The position numbers were made by a program, and so were the translations under genes. A DNA stretch of 64,000 nt, taken from contig NZ_BSSQ01000004.1 in the NCBI RefSeq assembly GCF_030161375.1, positions 186,001-250,000 of the forward strand, read 5' to 3'. Origin of the DNA: Paenibacillus glycanilyticus. Its GTDB lineage: Bacteria; Bacillota; Bacilli; Paenibacillales; Paenibacillaceae. Below are positions 16,332-24,830 of the stretch, one piece after another. The notes beneath the pieces are model-generated. The model saw nothing but the letters and a program-made list of their open reading frames with translations, did no database searches and was not told the DNA's origin. Every line of letters starts with the position of its first letter. The stretch's first letter is position 1.

Positions 16332-16595
16332 ATGTATAAAAAGTTCGTCGTAACTTCCGCATTACTACTTGCTTATTTATTAGCGTGTTGGTGGGTTGAT
16401 GTTATCAGCAGTAAAATCGTTATGGATGCTTCAGGCCGCTCTTTTACGATTGCAAATCATTACTTCTACAATGAATATATTTTTATTGGAGACAATACGG
16501 AGCGGAACCTTAAGGTTGACCGAATTTTTCTGCTCTGTTCTGGTGTGGGTTACTTTGTTTATAGCCTCGCGAAGAGAAATAGAAAGACGAAGTGA
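16332..16595 (+). CDS. Small two-segment membrane protein
   Basis: An 87-residue protein with an N-terminal membrane segment (FVVTSALLLAYLLACWWV) and a second hydrophobic stretch near the end (IFLLCSGVGYFVYSLAKR) followed by a basic tail. No family recognised. The start ATG has GGAGGGG 4 bases upstream. First of three adjacent small membrane-protein genes on the same strand. Confidence 0.6.
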   Translation: MYKKFVVTSALLLAYLLACWWVDVISSKIVMDASGRSFTIANHYFYNEYIFIGDNTERNLKVDRIFLLCSGVGYFVYSLAKRNRKTK

Positions 16596-16614
16596 AAATG
16601 AAAGGGACTTTATA

Positions 16615-17064
16615 ATGCTAATGGAGAAAAGAAACTTTCGTTTCATCTATTTGGCGGGAGCCTTAATTCTGATTGTTGTAATCGCTGCCGGATTCTTGAC
16701 TTTCAATCACAGCAAGAAAACGCAAGTTATCAGTAACCCATCAAAGATGCAAATGTGCAATGATACCGGGATATTTGACAACTTATCTCCCGCCGAAACC
16801 AAAGCTTGGGGGTTTGGCGTTCATACAAACATGATGTTTGCCGGTTCCGTGGTATGCATATATAATGGTTTTGGCAAACCTGCTGTTAATCATATTATTT
16901 TCTCCAAGGATAAAAAGGAAGCGCAGATCTATGTTCAAACGGATGCTCAAATGAAGAATTACAACAGGGTTGAGGTTATTTTGCCTACTGTCTCAACGAT
17001 TGAAGTTATTGATGCTGTATCGAAAGACAGCTATTTGCTTTACCCTGACGCATTTCGGAATTGA
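16615..17064 (+). CDS. Single-pass membrane protein of unknown function
   Basis: A 149-residue protein: short basic N-terminus, membrane segment (IYLAGALILIVVIAAGFLTF), then an extracytoplasmic domain with two Cys (MQMCNDTGIF and GSVVCIYNGF) and beta-rich sequence. No family recognised. AAAGGG lies 8 bases before ATG 16615; ATG 16621 is possible. It follows the previous small membrane gene by 19 bases, so the pair is probably co-transcribed. Confidence 0.6.
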   Translation: MLMEKRNFRFIYLAGALILIVVIAAGFLTFNHSKKTQVISNPSKMQMCNDTGIFDNLSPAETKAWGFGVHTNMMFAGSVVCIYNGFGKPAVNHIIFSKDKKEAQIYVQTDAQMKNYNRVEVILPTVSTIEVIDAVSKDSYLLYPDAFRN

Positions 17065-17083
17065 ACTAGCGGGAAAGGTATTT

Positions 17084-17551
17084 ATGAAGAACATTACAGT
17101 AAAAAAGGTAATAACCATCCTATCGCTTGTGATCTTGGCGGTTGGTTGGTTTTGTTGGATGTCGTATAACTCATCAAGAGACCAGCTTATGGAGAGTAAA
17201 ATGAATGCGGCGGTACACAATGCCGTATATGATTCTCAGTGGAATGTTGAACGTACCCATGTATCCGGATCAAAGCATAATATGCCTTATTATTTTGCTC
17301 GGATCGACAAGAATCCATTTATTGTTGAAAAGGAAGCCCTGTACTTGTTGCAGACAGATGCTTCTGTGCCTCAATTTAAATTTGTTCAGTTCCACATTGG
17401 CTGGTTTTCGTCCTACAGCATACATGTGACCGTCGAATATCCGGGAGCATTTGGCATAAGCAGAAAATTAGACCTCCACTATACGGAGAAAGTAATCGCA
17501 TTTAAGCATGAAACGGGACCAGAAAACTACAGATCAGAAAAACAACCTTAG
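17084..17551 (+). CDS. Single-pass membrane protein of unknown function
   Basis: A 155-residue protein with an N-terminal membrane segment (VITILSLVILAVGWFCW) and a soluble extracytoplasmic domain (PYYFARIDKNPFIVEKEALY, then beta-rich sequence to the end). No family recognised and no clear similarity to its upstream neighbour beyond topology. GGGAAAGG precedes the ATG by 5 bases. Last of the three-gene run; ends at a strong bidirectional hairpin. Confidence 0.6.
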   Translation: MKNITVKKVITILSLVILAVGWFCWMSYNSSRDQLMESKMNAAVHNAVYDSQWNVERTHVSGSKHNMPYYFARIDKNPFIVEKEALYLLQTDASVPQFKFVQFHIGWFSSYSIHVTVEYPGAFGISRKLDLHYTEKVIAFKHETGPENYRSEKQP

Positions 17552-17587
17552 CTTGGCGGTCCGCCAGACTAAGGTTGTTTGCTTTTA
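17537..17587. terminator. Bidirectional terminator
   Basis: An 11-base perfect outer stem (AACAACCTTAG with CTAAGGTTGTT) plus an inner TGGCGG/CCGCCA stem, with A-rich and T-rich flanks, separates converging genes. Confidence 0.85.
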
Positions 17588-19135
17588 TTGAGGGAATAGA
17601 AGGTTGTGCAGCATAACCGCAGCTTCCGCTCGGGTAACGGCTTTTTGAGGGGCGAACGTGCTGCCCGGCATACCTTGCATGATTTGCAGCTCCGATATGA
17701 TAGCTACAGCATCTTGCGCATATCCCGAAATGTTCGATTGGTCTTTATATTTCGCCAGAGCGGCTCCGGGATCTTTGGACTTACTATCCTGGCCATAGAC
17801 CTCGAGTACATTCGCCGCTAACACGGCCATTTGTTCGCGGGTAATTGGCGAATTTGGATTAAAGGTGCCGTTACCGTTGCCTTTGGCAAGCTTCCATTGA
17901 ACGACCGATGCGATATAAGGATAATACCAATCGCCCGGCTGGACATCTGAGAATTGAACGGTTGCGGTTGGATCGAGCAGTCCCAAGCCTCTTGCGAGCA
18001 TCGCAACAAATTCGGCGCGCGTTACTTGCCGATTGGGATGGAATTGGTTGTCCCGGTCACCAAGAACGATATCCATAGATGCAAGCGAATCAATAGCATC
18101 GACAGCCCAAGCCGTTCCGGAAATATCGGAAAAAGCGGGACCGGCAAGCGGTTCTTTCATTTCGAGAAGCATTTGCGTAAGCAGGCGAGTGAAGGAGCTG
18201 AGATGCTCCTCGATGCGTCCTGGATAGTTAGCAGCAATGTAATCAGTCGTATCTTTTGGCGTATGCCAAATCTCGCCGTCTTTTTCCGTTTGCGTATATC
18301 CGTCCATATCGCCGAGCTCCCAGTTAGTCGCTTCCAAATACCCGTAAGGAATTCCGGCATATTTAAACGCAACATGATCGCTGGCATCAATGGTTGTACC
18401 GGCTGGGTACAGAGGATTAAGGCCGGTTTGCGTTGTAATGTTGAGCTTAAGCTGCTCGGCAATGTTGAGTCCGAGTTCACGTACGAATCCGTCGGTACCG
18501 CTATTGCCGTAAATATGCATATGATCTCCGACCGCCAAGCTGTCCAGGTTAATCATTGCAATGGCGTTGTTAATCTCATCGGAAGACATTTGGGATACAT
18601 AATAATTTGAACCGACAAGTCCGACCTCCTCTGATCCAAACGCGAGGAACTTGATGGTGTAAGGAATGTCCGATTTCAAGACGGCTTTCGCAGCTTCGAG
18701 CATAACGCTTACGCCAGATGCGTTGTCGTCGGCGCCATGGCTGACGCCTACCGAGTCGTAGTGGGCTCCTACGTACAGAACGCGGGTGGATTTGCCGGGT
18801 AACGTAGCCACGACATTCGCAGAGTGAACGGTTTGCCCGTTGTCATCCGTGTAGTCGAACGGCTGCATTTGCGCGGATAAGCCGATTTTGCCAAATTCTT
18901 GCAGGATGAATTCGCCCGCCTTAGCTTCGGCTTCGCTTCCGGCGACCCGAGTGCCGATCGTGGAACTTAAGTATTGCATCGTCTGCAAGGCGTAATAACC
19001 GGGCTCGCCGTCCTTTAATGTGAATCCGCCGGATTGCTCCGCGAGAACGCTGCCCGGCGCCGCAATCGTACCGGCCAGCAAGATTGCGGCAAGTAGCAGC
19101 GGCGTTACCCGTTTTTTCATGTTTAAACTAGTCAT
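17585..19135 (-). CDS. Secreted M28 aminopeptidase with three SLH domains
   Basis: A 516-residue exported zinc peptidase anchored to the cell wall. Signal peptide about 1-38 ending GSVLAEQ. M28 domain about 45-335 with the di-zinc ligands in VGAHYDSV, GADDNASG, FGSEEVGLVG, MINLDSLAV and DASDHVAF. Three SLH repeats (about 342-395, 402-460, 465-516) bind pyruvylated wall polymer. The frame extends to 19270, but GGGGG 6 bases before ATG 19135 and the signal peptide set the start. Monocistronic. Removes N-terminal amino acids from peptides; exact specificity unknown. Confidence 0.92.
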   Translation of the reverse strand: MTSLNMKKRVTPLLLAAILLAGTIAAPGSVLAEQSGGFTLKDGEPGYYALQTMQYLSSTIGTRVAGSEAEAKAGEFILQEFGKIGLSAQMQPFDYTDDNGQTVHSANVVATLPGKSTRVLYVGAHYDSVGVSHGADDNASGVSVMLEAAKAVLKSDIPYTIKFLAFGSEEVGLVGSNYYVSQMSSDEINNAIAMINLDSLAVGDHMHIYGNSGTDGFVRELGLNIAEQLKLNITTQTGLNPLYPAGTTIDASDHVAFKYAGIPYGYLEATNWELGDMDGYTQTEKDGEIWHTPKDTTDYIAANYPGRIEEHLSSFTRLLTQMLLEMKEPLAGPAFSDISGTAWAVDAIDSLASMDIVLGDRDNQFHPNRQVTRAEFVAMLARGLGLLDPTATVQFSDVQPGDWYYPYIASVVQWKLAKGNGNGTFNPNSPITREQMAVLAANVLEVYGQDSKSKDPGAALAKYKDQSNISGYAQDAVAIISELQIMQGMPGSTFAPQKAVTRAEAAVMLHNLLFPQ

Positions 19136-19298
19136 CTTGTTCCCCCTGTGAATGTATGGATAGAGGAGAATTCGATGTGAGGCTAGTATATTCCTGTTTA
19201 TTACAAATAGAAAGATAGACATCTTCCAATATGTGTTAATATAGTAGAGTGTTTTTTGATGCTTAACCATTTCTTATTCAAGGAGGTTAGGAACTGTA

Positions 19299-19910
19299 GT
19301 GAGGACAGATGTAGAGAATTGGAGTCCACTAAGCGTATTGGATGTAGCTCATCTATTTAGTCCATTACCGATCAGATGGGGAATTGCGGGTGGCTGGGCT
19401 TTAGACCTTCATTATGGCAAACAAACAAGAGAGCATAGCGATACGGACGTCATCCTATCACGAGCTGATCAAGAAATGGTATATCATTACCTTAAACCTG
19501 ATTGGATCTTGTATCGGGCAGAGAAAGGCAAGCTAACCCTGTGGGAGGGCGAGTATTTGCATGATACCAATGATATATGGGTTAGCAGAGACGAAGCGAG
19601 CCCATTTGCTTTTCAAATGATGATTATAAATATAGAGAATGATAAATGGTTGTACAAAAGAAATAACGCCATTCAAAGGCCCGCAAGCGAGCTGTTTCTA
19701 ACGACGCCTGAAGGAATTCCTTATTTACGGCCGGAAATTCAACTGCTTCACAAAGGCGGCTCGTCGCAAGTAAGGGAAAAAGACTTCAAAGATTTAATGA
19801 CCCACCTTCCTTTGTTAGAACCTGCTGAAAAAGAATGGTTGAAATCCTCTCTGCGAGTCCAGTTTCCGGCGGGTCATGACTGGATCAATTATATGGATGC
19901 AGGCGAATAA
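19299..19910 (+). CDS. Nucleotidyltransferase-fold protein, aminoglycoside adenylyltransferase-like
   Basis: A 203-residue protein whose WGIAGGWALDLHYGKQTREH followed by SDTDVIL is the Gly-rich loop and paired-Asp metal site of the polymerase-beta nucleotidyltransferase fold, in the arrangement of LinB/ANT(2'')-like proteins. These transfer AMP to a hydroxyl, sometimes an antibiotic; most environmental members are untested. HKGGSSQVREKDFKDLM near 155 fits the C-terminal helix of the family. Start is GTG with AAGGAGG 12 bases upstream. Monocistronic. Confidence 0.7.
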   Translation: MRTDVENWSPLSVLDVAHLFSPLPIRWGIAGGWALDLHYGKQTREHSDTDVILSRADQEMVYHYLKPDWILYRAEKGKLTLWEGEYLHDTNDIWVSRDEASPFAFQMMIINIENDKWLYKRNNAIQRPASELFLTTPEGIPYLRPEIQLLHKGGSSQVREKDFKDLMTHLPLLEPAEKEWLKSSLRVQFPAGHDWINYMDAGE

Positions 19911-19924
19911 TTGCTGGCAGTAGT

Positions 19925-20410
19925 TTATGCAGTAATGTCTTCAAGTTTTTTTTCATAAAAAACGAGTGTCATCTTCTCATTTATTGCTTTTGTTTCGCCC
20001 GTTCTTGCATATCCTAGCTTTTCATAGAGATAGCAATGTCCCGCCTCTTGCATGACCGTATCAAGTTTCCATGACGTTGCATCACTATATAGCTGCTCTA
20101 ACAAGGAGAAGACTTGTTGGGCTATTCCTTTTCCTTGGTGTTCCGGAATAATAAAGATGGGGCTAATTCGATAATTTTTATTATCTTTTTTTACGACTCT
20201 AACTGCACCAACAATATCTTCATGATTTTTGATTAAGTAATAATCAGTAAAAGATTGCTCGATGCGAGCAATAATTCTTTCTACCGATTCATTGGCAGGG
20301 CTTGTCTCAAAATCCTGATACTTTTCCAGCAGGGGCATAAACGCTACGACTTGCATGGCATGAATAGTGCCTGCATCCTGTAAACCGGCCTTGCATAATG
20401 AGACGTTCAT
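19925..20410 (-). CDS. GNAT family N-acetyltransferase
   Basis: A 161-residue acetyltransferase. The fold is shown by IVGAVRVVKKDNKNYRISPI, the acetyl-CoA loop IPEHQGKGIAQQVFSLLEQ and AGHCYLYEKLGYARTGETK. Substrate unknown. TAGGAGG lies before the ATG. It is convergent with the nucleotidyltransferase gene and divergent from the Nudix gene. Confidence 0.85.
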   Translation of the reverse strand: MNVSLCKAGLQDAGTIHAMQVVAFMPLLEKYQDFETSPANESVERIIARIEQSFTDYYLIKNHEDIVGAVRVVKKDNKNYRISPIFIIPEHQGKGIAQQVFSLLEQLYSDATSWKLDTVMQEAGHCYLYEKLGYARTGETKAINEKMTLVFYEKKLEDITA

Positions 20411-20512
20411 TGAAGTGCATACCTCCTAATATTTGATATCATAGCCGCAACATATATCGGTAATTAACGTCTAAATGAAGGAACTCATTTGTAAAAAACT
20501 GGAGGATAACGA

Positions 20513-20944
20513 ATGTCTAAAAAATCAGTTGGAGCAGCTGCTATTATTATAAATTCTGAAGGGCGAGTTCTTCTAGTCAAACATAACTATGGAAAATATA
20601 ATTGGGAACTTCCAGGCGGGTTATCGGAGCTGAATGAATCCGCAGAGGATACTGCAAAGCGAGAAGTGCTAGAAGAAACCGGTCTGGAAGTTACAGTAGG
20701 TCGATTAACTGGCGTCTATTATGAGCCTAATTACGATATGCATCATTTTGCTTTCCTATGTAAGGTAGTCGGAAATCAGCAACCACAACCTGATGCCGCG
20801 GAGGTAACTGAGTGTAAATATTACAGCATAGACGATTTGCCTAGACCGATTAGCGATTTTACTATAGCGCGAATACAGGAAGCTATCAAGACTGACAGTA
20901 ACCATTTATTTCACGTCATTGGACCAAGGCAGTGGTTTGAATAA
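20513..20944 (+). CDS. Nudix hydrolase
   Basis: A 143-residue Nudix enzyme that cleaves nucleoside diphosphates linked to another moiety. The full Nudix box is present from GGLSELNESAEDTAKREVLE to EETGLEV (about residues 38-64). Family members act on oxidised NTPs, sugar nucleotides or cofactors; no substrate-specific motif stands out. GGAGGAT 5-6 bases before the ATG. First gene of a same-strand run of eight small enzymes. Confidence 0.9.
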   Translation: MSKKSVGAAAIIINSEGRVLLVKHNYGKYNWELPGGLSELNESAEDTAKREVLEETGLEVTVGRLTGVYYEPNYDMHHFAFLCKVVGNQQPQPDAAEVTECKYYSIDDLPRPISDFTIARIQEAIKTDSNHLFHVIGPRQWFE

Positions 20945-20964
20945 CTTGATATGAGGTGATTGAT

Positions 20965-21642
20965 TTGGAATGTTTTATACTAACGGGTGCTTCACACGGA
21001 ATTGGAGAAGCAATTGGGAAAAAACTGATATCCGCTAATCATCATCTAATATGTGTCTCAAGAAAAAAGAATGAAGCGCTAATTTCTTTGGCAAGGTCAG
21101 AGAAACAAGGCATTGTCGATTATTTCGAATTTGATTTAAATCAGGTTACAGAAATTGATAACTTGATGAGAAATATTTTTGAGAATTTAAGTTCTCGTAT
21201 TTCTGCATTATATTTAATCAATAATGCGGCAATTCATTTTAATCAGGCTATTGAGGTAACAGAGCCGGATTCAATCGCTAGGCTGATGAATATAAATTTG
21301 GTTGCACCGATGATGTTAACTTCCAGTTTCATAAAGTATTCCAAACCGTTAAATATAGAAAAAAGAATTTTGAATGTTTCGTCGGGTTCTTCTTTCAATT
21401 TGACTCCTGGTGGAAGTTGCTATTCCACATCGAAATCCGGGTTAGAAACATTCACCAAAAGCATTGGAATGGAACAATCCGATGTTAAAATCATGTCTGT
21501 TAGACCCGGTATGGTCAATACAGAGATGCACGCGGATACATTAAATAAGAAAGATCTAAAATCACCGGAATATGCGGCAGACAGAATTCTTACTTTTCTT
21601 TTCGAGCGTTTCGAACACGGAAAGAACGTAAAAGCTTGGTGA
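20965..21642 (+). CDS. Short-chain dehydrogenase/reductase
   Basis: A classical SDR of about 225 residues: cofactor motif TGASHGIGEAIG at the N-terminus, NNAAIHF near 90, and catalytic Ser and Tyr-x3-Lys in VSSGSSFN and CYSTSKSGLETF, with SVRPGMVNTEM after. Likely NADPH-dependent reductase of a ketone, similar in layout to B. subtilis YueD-type reductases; substrate unknown. GAGGTG 6 bases before TTG 20965 makes this start better than GTG 20956. Lies 20 bases after the Nudix gene. Confidence 0.85.
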   Translation: MECFILTGASHGIGEAIGKKLISANHHLICVSRKKNEALISLARSEKQGIVDYFEFDLNQVTEIDNLMRNIFENLSSRISALYLINNAAIHFNQAIEVTEPDSIARLMNINLVAPMMLTSSFIKYSKPLNIEKRILNVSSGSSFNLTPGGSCYSTSKSGLETFTKSIGMEQSDVKIMSVRPGMVNTEMHADTLNKKDLKSPEYAADRILTFLFERFEHGKNVKAW

Positions 21643-21671
21643 AAATAACGAACGGAACAGGAGAAGCCGAA

Positions 21672-22322
21672 ATGGTTAAATCACTCATCTTTGATATGGA
21701 TGGAACTCTATTTCAAACGGATAAAATTTTAGAAATATCGCTAGAAGATGCTTTTAATGATTTAAGGTCGCGAAATGAGTGGGATAAACCTACTCCAATT
21801 GATACATACCGTAAAATTATGGGCGTACCTCTGCCCAAAGTATGGGAGGCATTATTGCCCGATCATTCATTAGAAATGAGAGAGCGAACGGACGCCTATT
21901 TCCTGGAACGGTTAATTCACAATATTAGAAGCGGGAAAGGCGCTTTGTATCCTAATGTACGGGAAGTTTTTAGTTACCTGAAAGAGAGAAATTGTTCCAT
22001 TTACATAGCAAGTAACGGCTTAACGGATTACCTGGAAGCGATTGTGAATTACTATGATTTGGATCAGTGGGTCACTGAAACTTTTAGTATCCAGCAAATT
22101 GAATCGTTAAATAAATCCGATCTAGTTAAGAGTATTATGAAAAAGTATGGCATTACCAATGGAGCGGTAGTAGGGGACCGTCTATCGGACATTAACGCGG
22201 CCAAAGACAATGGTTTAATTGCAGTAGGATGTAATTTTGATTTTGCGCAAGAAGATGAACTGTCTCAAGCTGATCTAGTTATAGATGATTTAATTGAGCT
22301 GAGAACATTAGTATCACAGTAG
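21672..22322 (+). CDS. HAD-superfamily hydrolase (phosphoglycolate phosphatase-like)
   Basis: A 216-residue HAD phosphatase: motif I FDMDGTLFQTD (nucleophile Asp near residue 8), motif II YIASNGL, the Lys before motif IV in NKSDLVKSIMKK, and motif IV VVGDRLSDINAAKDNGL. A helical cap lies between motifs I and II. It probably dephosphorylates a small metabolite. ATG 21672 is chosen because AGGAG lies 8 bases upstream and places motif I at the N-terminus. 29 bases after the SDR stop. Confidence 0.88.
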   Translation: MVKSLIFDMDGTLFQTDKILEISLEDAFNDLRSRNEWDKPTPIDTYRKIMGVPLPKVWEALLPDHSLEMRERTDAYFLERLIHNIRSGKGALYPNVREVFSYLKERNCSIYIASNGLTDYLEAIVNYYDLDQWVTETFSIQQIESLNKSDLVKSIMKKYGITNGAVVGDRLSDINAAKDNGLIAVGCNFDFAQEDELSQADLVIDDLIELRTLVSQ

Positions 22323-22369
22323 TTCCATTTAAGTTTAAAGGGAAACTTATTTCAAGCGGAGGCGAATGT

Positions 22370-22696
22370 ATGGCGAAACAAACTCATCTGTTATTCGCGA
22401 TATTTCTATTCGTTATTCTAGCACTATCAGCTTGTACTTCTGTTAAGGTAACTACTGATGAAGTGAAAGAGGCTGCCATTTCAGCCATTGCCGAACATGA
22501 TCATGTCAAACATAATGAAGTAAATATTATTGAGATACGACCTCATGATCATAAGAACAATGCTTGGTCGGTATCCTATCAAACGAAAGATAAAAAATAC
22601 GGGATTTGGTTCCCCGTAGATGGATGGGAAATAGTAGAGATAAAGAAAAATTCCGATGGGAAATTATCTGGAGAATTTTATAGATATGATATTTAA
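22370..22696 (+). CDS. Small lipoprotein of unknown function
   Basis: A 108-residue lipoprotein: signal peptide with lipobox LSAC (Cys near 22), then a small soluble domain (VKEAAISAIAEHDHVKHNEV, NAWSVSYQTKDKKYGIWF). The domain resembles small PepSY-like or DUF folds but is not assigned. Membrane-anchored outside the cell, which separates it from the cytosolic enzymes around it. Confidence 0.75.
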   Translation: MAKQTHLLFAIFLFVILALSACTSVKVTTDEVKEAAISAIAEHDHVKHNEVNIIEIRPHDHKNNAWSVSYQTKDKKYGIWFPVDGWEIVEIKKNSDGKLSGEFYRYDI

Positions 22697-22736
22697 ATAT
22701 GCTCCACTCATCTAGAGATTTGAGGAGGAACCGGGG

Positions 22737-23234
22737 ATGACAACAACTATTACGCATAAGCCCGCAGGCTACGAATGTCCATTTTGCCGTGTGGTGTCTG
22801 GGATCGAGCGACCTAATCAAGGAACAAAACAGAGGGACATCATCTATCAGAATGAATATGTTACGGCATTTATAGCGAGCAAATGGTGGCCAAACAATAA
22901 AGGACATGTACTTGTTGTTCCTAACCAACATTTCGAGAATATCTTTGATCTACCTGCCGAATACGCAGCTGAAATCCACCGCGCGGCGCAGTTGGTAGCG
23001 CTTGGATTCAAAAATACATACGGATGTGATGGGGTTTCCACGCGGCAACATAATGAACCTGCGGGCAATCAAGACGTCTGGCACTATCACCTTCATGTTT
23101 ACCCTAGATATGAGAATGATCAGTTATACCTGACAAAGGGTTCTCAGTCTGATCAGGAGGAACGTCCTTTCTATGCTGCGAAATTGCGTTCGTGGATACA
23201 AGAAAATGCTTTAATCCCAGGGAGGAGCAAATGA
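22737..23234 (+). CDS. HIT-family nucleotide hydrolase/transferase
   Basis: A 165-residue histidine-triad protein. The catalytic triad is in WHYHLHVYPRYE, preceded by STRQHNEPAGNQ, and a zinc-type CPFC pair is near residue 15. HIT enzymes hydrolyse or transfer nucleoside monophosphates. Longer than standard HINT proteins, with about 30 extra C-terminal residues. GAGGAGG upstream. Its stop overlaps the start of the following Nudix gene (ATGA), implying coupled translation. Confidence 0.88.
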   Translation: MTTTITHKPAGYECPFCRVVSGIERPNQGTKQRDIIYQNEYVTAFIASKWWPNNKGHVLVVPNQHFENIFDLPAEYAAEIHRAAQLVALGFKNTYGCDGVSTRQHNEPAGNQDVWHYHLHVYPRYENDQLYLTKGSQSDQEERPFYAAKLRSWIQENALIPGRSK

Positions 23235-23749
23235 TAACGCTTAGGCAAATGTCGGTTGCATTTCTCATTCATGAAGATAAGTTGTTGATGATGGAGAAAC
23301 CGAACAACAACAGTTTTGTGGCAGGAATGGTTGTACCCATTGGCGGACACATGGAGCAGCAAGAGATGAATAATCCAAGAGAAGCCTGTTTGCGGGAAGT
23401 AGAAGAAGAGACGGGACTGACAGTCGGTGACATGTCAGGGCTGGAGCTTAAATACATTGTTTTACGGATTAAAGAGTCCGAAATAAGAATCCAATATGTC
23501 TACTTTTCAAACGTGAAGCACTTAAACGTGCAAGAAAGCGAAGAGGGTAAACTCGTCTGGGTTGACGCTAGAACGGCAAAAGATTTAAACGTTACCGCGA
23601 CCACGAAATATATTTTGGAGCATTATTTGAATCACAAAAGTTCATCTGACATTTATGTTGGGACGATGAAGTCATTTGAAAATGAGCCTGAAATCACATG
23701 GGGACTATTAGAGGATTGGGAGAATAAGAACGTTCTCTCCGTACGCTAA
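23231..23749 (+). CDS. Nudix hydrolase (MutT-like)
   Basis: A 172-residue Nudix protein with the box running GGHMEQQEMNNPREACLREV then EEETGL. The C-terminal extension (YVGTMKSFENEPEITWGLLE) is like those of 8-oxo-dGTP diphosphatase-type members. The frame stays open upstream, but GGAGGAG 3-8 bases before ATG 23231 and overlap with the HIT stop fix the start. Coupled with the upstream HIT gene; substrate unknown. Confidence 0.88.
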   Translation: MITLRQMSVAFLIHEDKLLMMEKPNNNSFVAGMVVPIGGHMEQQEMNNPREACLREVEEETGLTVGDMSGLELKYIVLRIKESEIRIQYVYFSNVKHLNVQESEEGKLVWVDARTAKDLNVTATTKYILEHYLNHKSSSDIYVGTMKSFENEPEITWGLLEDWENKNVLSVR

Positions 23750-23832
23750 GATTGCCTCATATTCTGTATCTTGCGTAATATACTGAATTGCGGTAACGGG
23801 AATTTGCGGGAGCGAAGCGGAGGCGATAGTGA

Positions 23833-24153
23833 ATGGAATCGAACTGCGTCTTTTGTAAAATTATCGGCAGAGAACTTCCGGCAAGAGTAGAATACGAGGA
23901 CGACCGGGTTATCGTATTTCACTGTAAAGACCCTTCAGCCCCCGTGCATTTACTAGCTGTTCCCAAAAAACACATTCCAACGGTGATGAACGTGGAAGAA
24001 GCAGACCTGCCGGTCATCTCTCATATTCATAAGATTGCCCAGGAAATGTATCGGCAGTTTAAGCTCGAGGGAATGAGCATGAATGTGAATTGCGAGGAAA
24101 AAGGCGGGCAAGACGTGTTTCACGTCCATTACCATATCAAAGGTTGGGTATGA
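23833..24153 (+). CDS. HIT-family protein (HINT-like)
   Basis: A 106-residue HINT-type protein: CVFCKIIGRELPARVEYED at the N-terminus and the triad HVHYHIKGW at the C-terminus. Such enzymes hydrolyse nucleoside phosphoramidates. Its length matches the core family. The second of three HIT genes within 1.8 kb; its sequence differs clearly from the other two, so it is not a recent duplicate. Confidence 0.9.
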   Translation: MESNCVFCKIIGRELPARVEYEDDRVIVFHCKDPSAPVHLLAVPKKHIPTVMNVEEADLPVISHIHKIAQEMYRQFKLEGMSMNVNCEEKGGQDVFHVHYHIKGWV

Positions 24154-24165
24154 TGAGGTGCTAAC

Positions 24166-24543
24166 TTGAATAACTGTCCTTATTGCAATATTTCTAATAA
24201 TGGCAACGACCATGAAATTATAATAAGCAATGATAAATGTACGTATTCTCTTTTACAAGAACAGGAGATCCGAGGGGCAGGGATCATTGTCCCAAGGGAA
24301 CATAGGGAGACCGTATTTGATCTGACGGAAGAAGAATGGCTGGCTACATATCGCTTATTACATGAAGTTAAGCTATATCTGGATCTTCATTACAAGCCTG
24401 ACGGCTATAATGTTGGATGGAATTGTGGTCAGGTAGGCGGGCAGCACATCTTCCATTCACATCTGCATGTCATTCCCAGATATGCAGACGAGAAGATGGC
24501 GGGTAAAGGGATTCGGTATTTTTTTAAGACGAACCAAACTTGA
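24166..24543 (+). CDS. HIT-family protein
   Basis: A 125-residue HIT protein with CPYC zinc-type motif at residues 4-7, VPREHRETVFDL, GYNVGWNCGQVGGQHIFHSH and the triad HSHLHVIPRYADEK, the last being typical of diadenosine-tetraphosphate-type HIT enzymes. Start is TTG with GATGAGGTG upstream, 12 bases after the previous HIT gene, so the two are co-transcribed. Confidence 0.9.
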   Translation: MNNCPYCNISNNGNDHEIIISNDKCTYSLLQEQEIRGAGIIVPREHRETVFDLTEEEWLATYRLLHEVKLYLDLHYKPDGYNVGWNCGQVGGQHIFHSHLHVIPRYADEKMAGKGIRYFFKTNQT

Positions 24544-24560
24544 AGGATAATTAAATAATA

Positions 24561-24627
24561 AGAAGCCTCTCTTTACTTAGAATGGTTGGATGGTGCCTCC
24601 ATTTTAACAAGGGTCGGCTTCTTTTTG
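24561..24627 (+). terminator. Branched hairpin, likely terminator of the HIT run
   Basis: AGAAGCC pairs with GGCTTCT across a 48-base loop that holds an inner AATGG/CCATT stem, followed by TTTTTG. The remaining bases to 24830 show no convincing gene; a 63-codon frame there has no ribosome site and runs into the AraC gene. Confidence 0.45.
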
Positions 24628-24830
24628 TTTGAGCATTTCCTGAATAGGTAAAGGCAGACGGAGCATTAAATGATTCTGGAGAAGCGAAGCGTTCGCTTTT
24701 GTAAGGGGATTGCCTACCTCTGAAAAATTAATTCATGGAATCCCCGAGCAATGGCGATCGGAAGAACATTTAATGCGTAGGCGGCTTCTTAGCCTAGATA
24801 AAAAAGAGGTACCCCTCGTCACATTTATAC

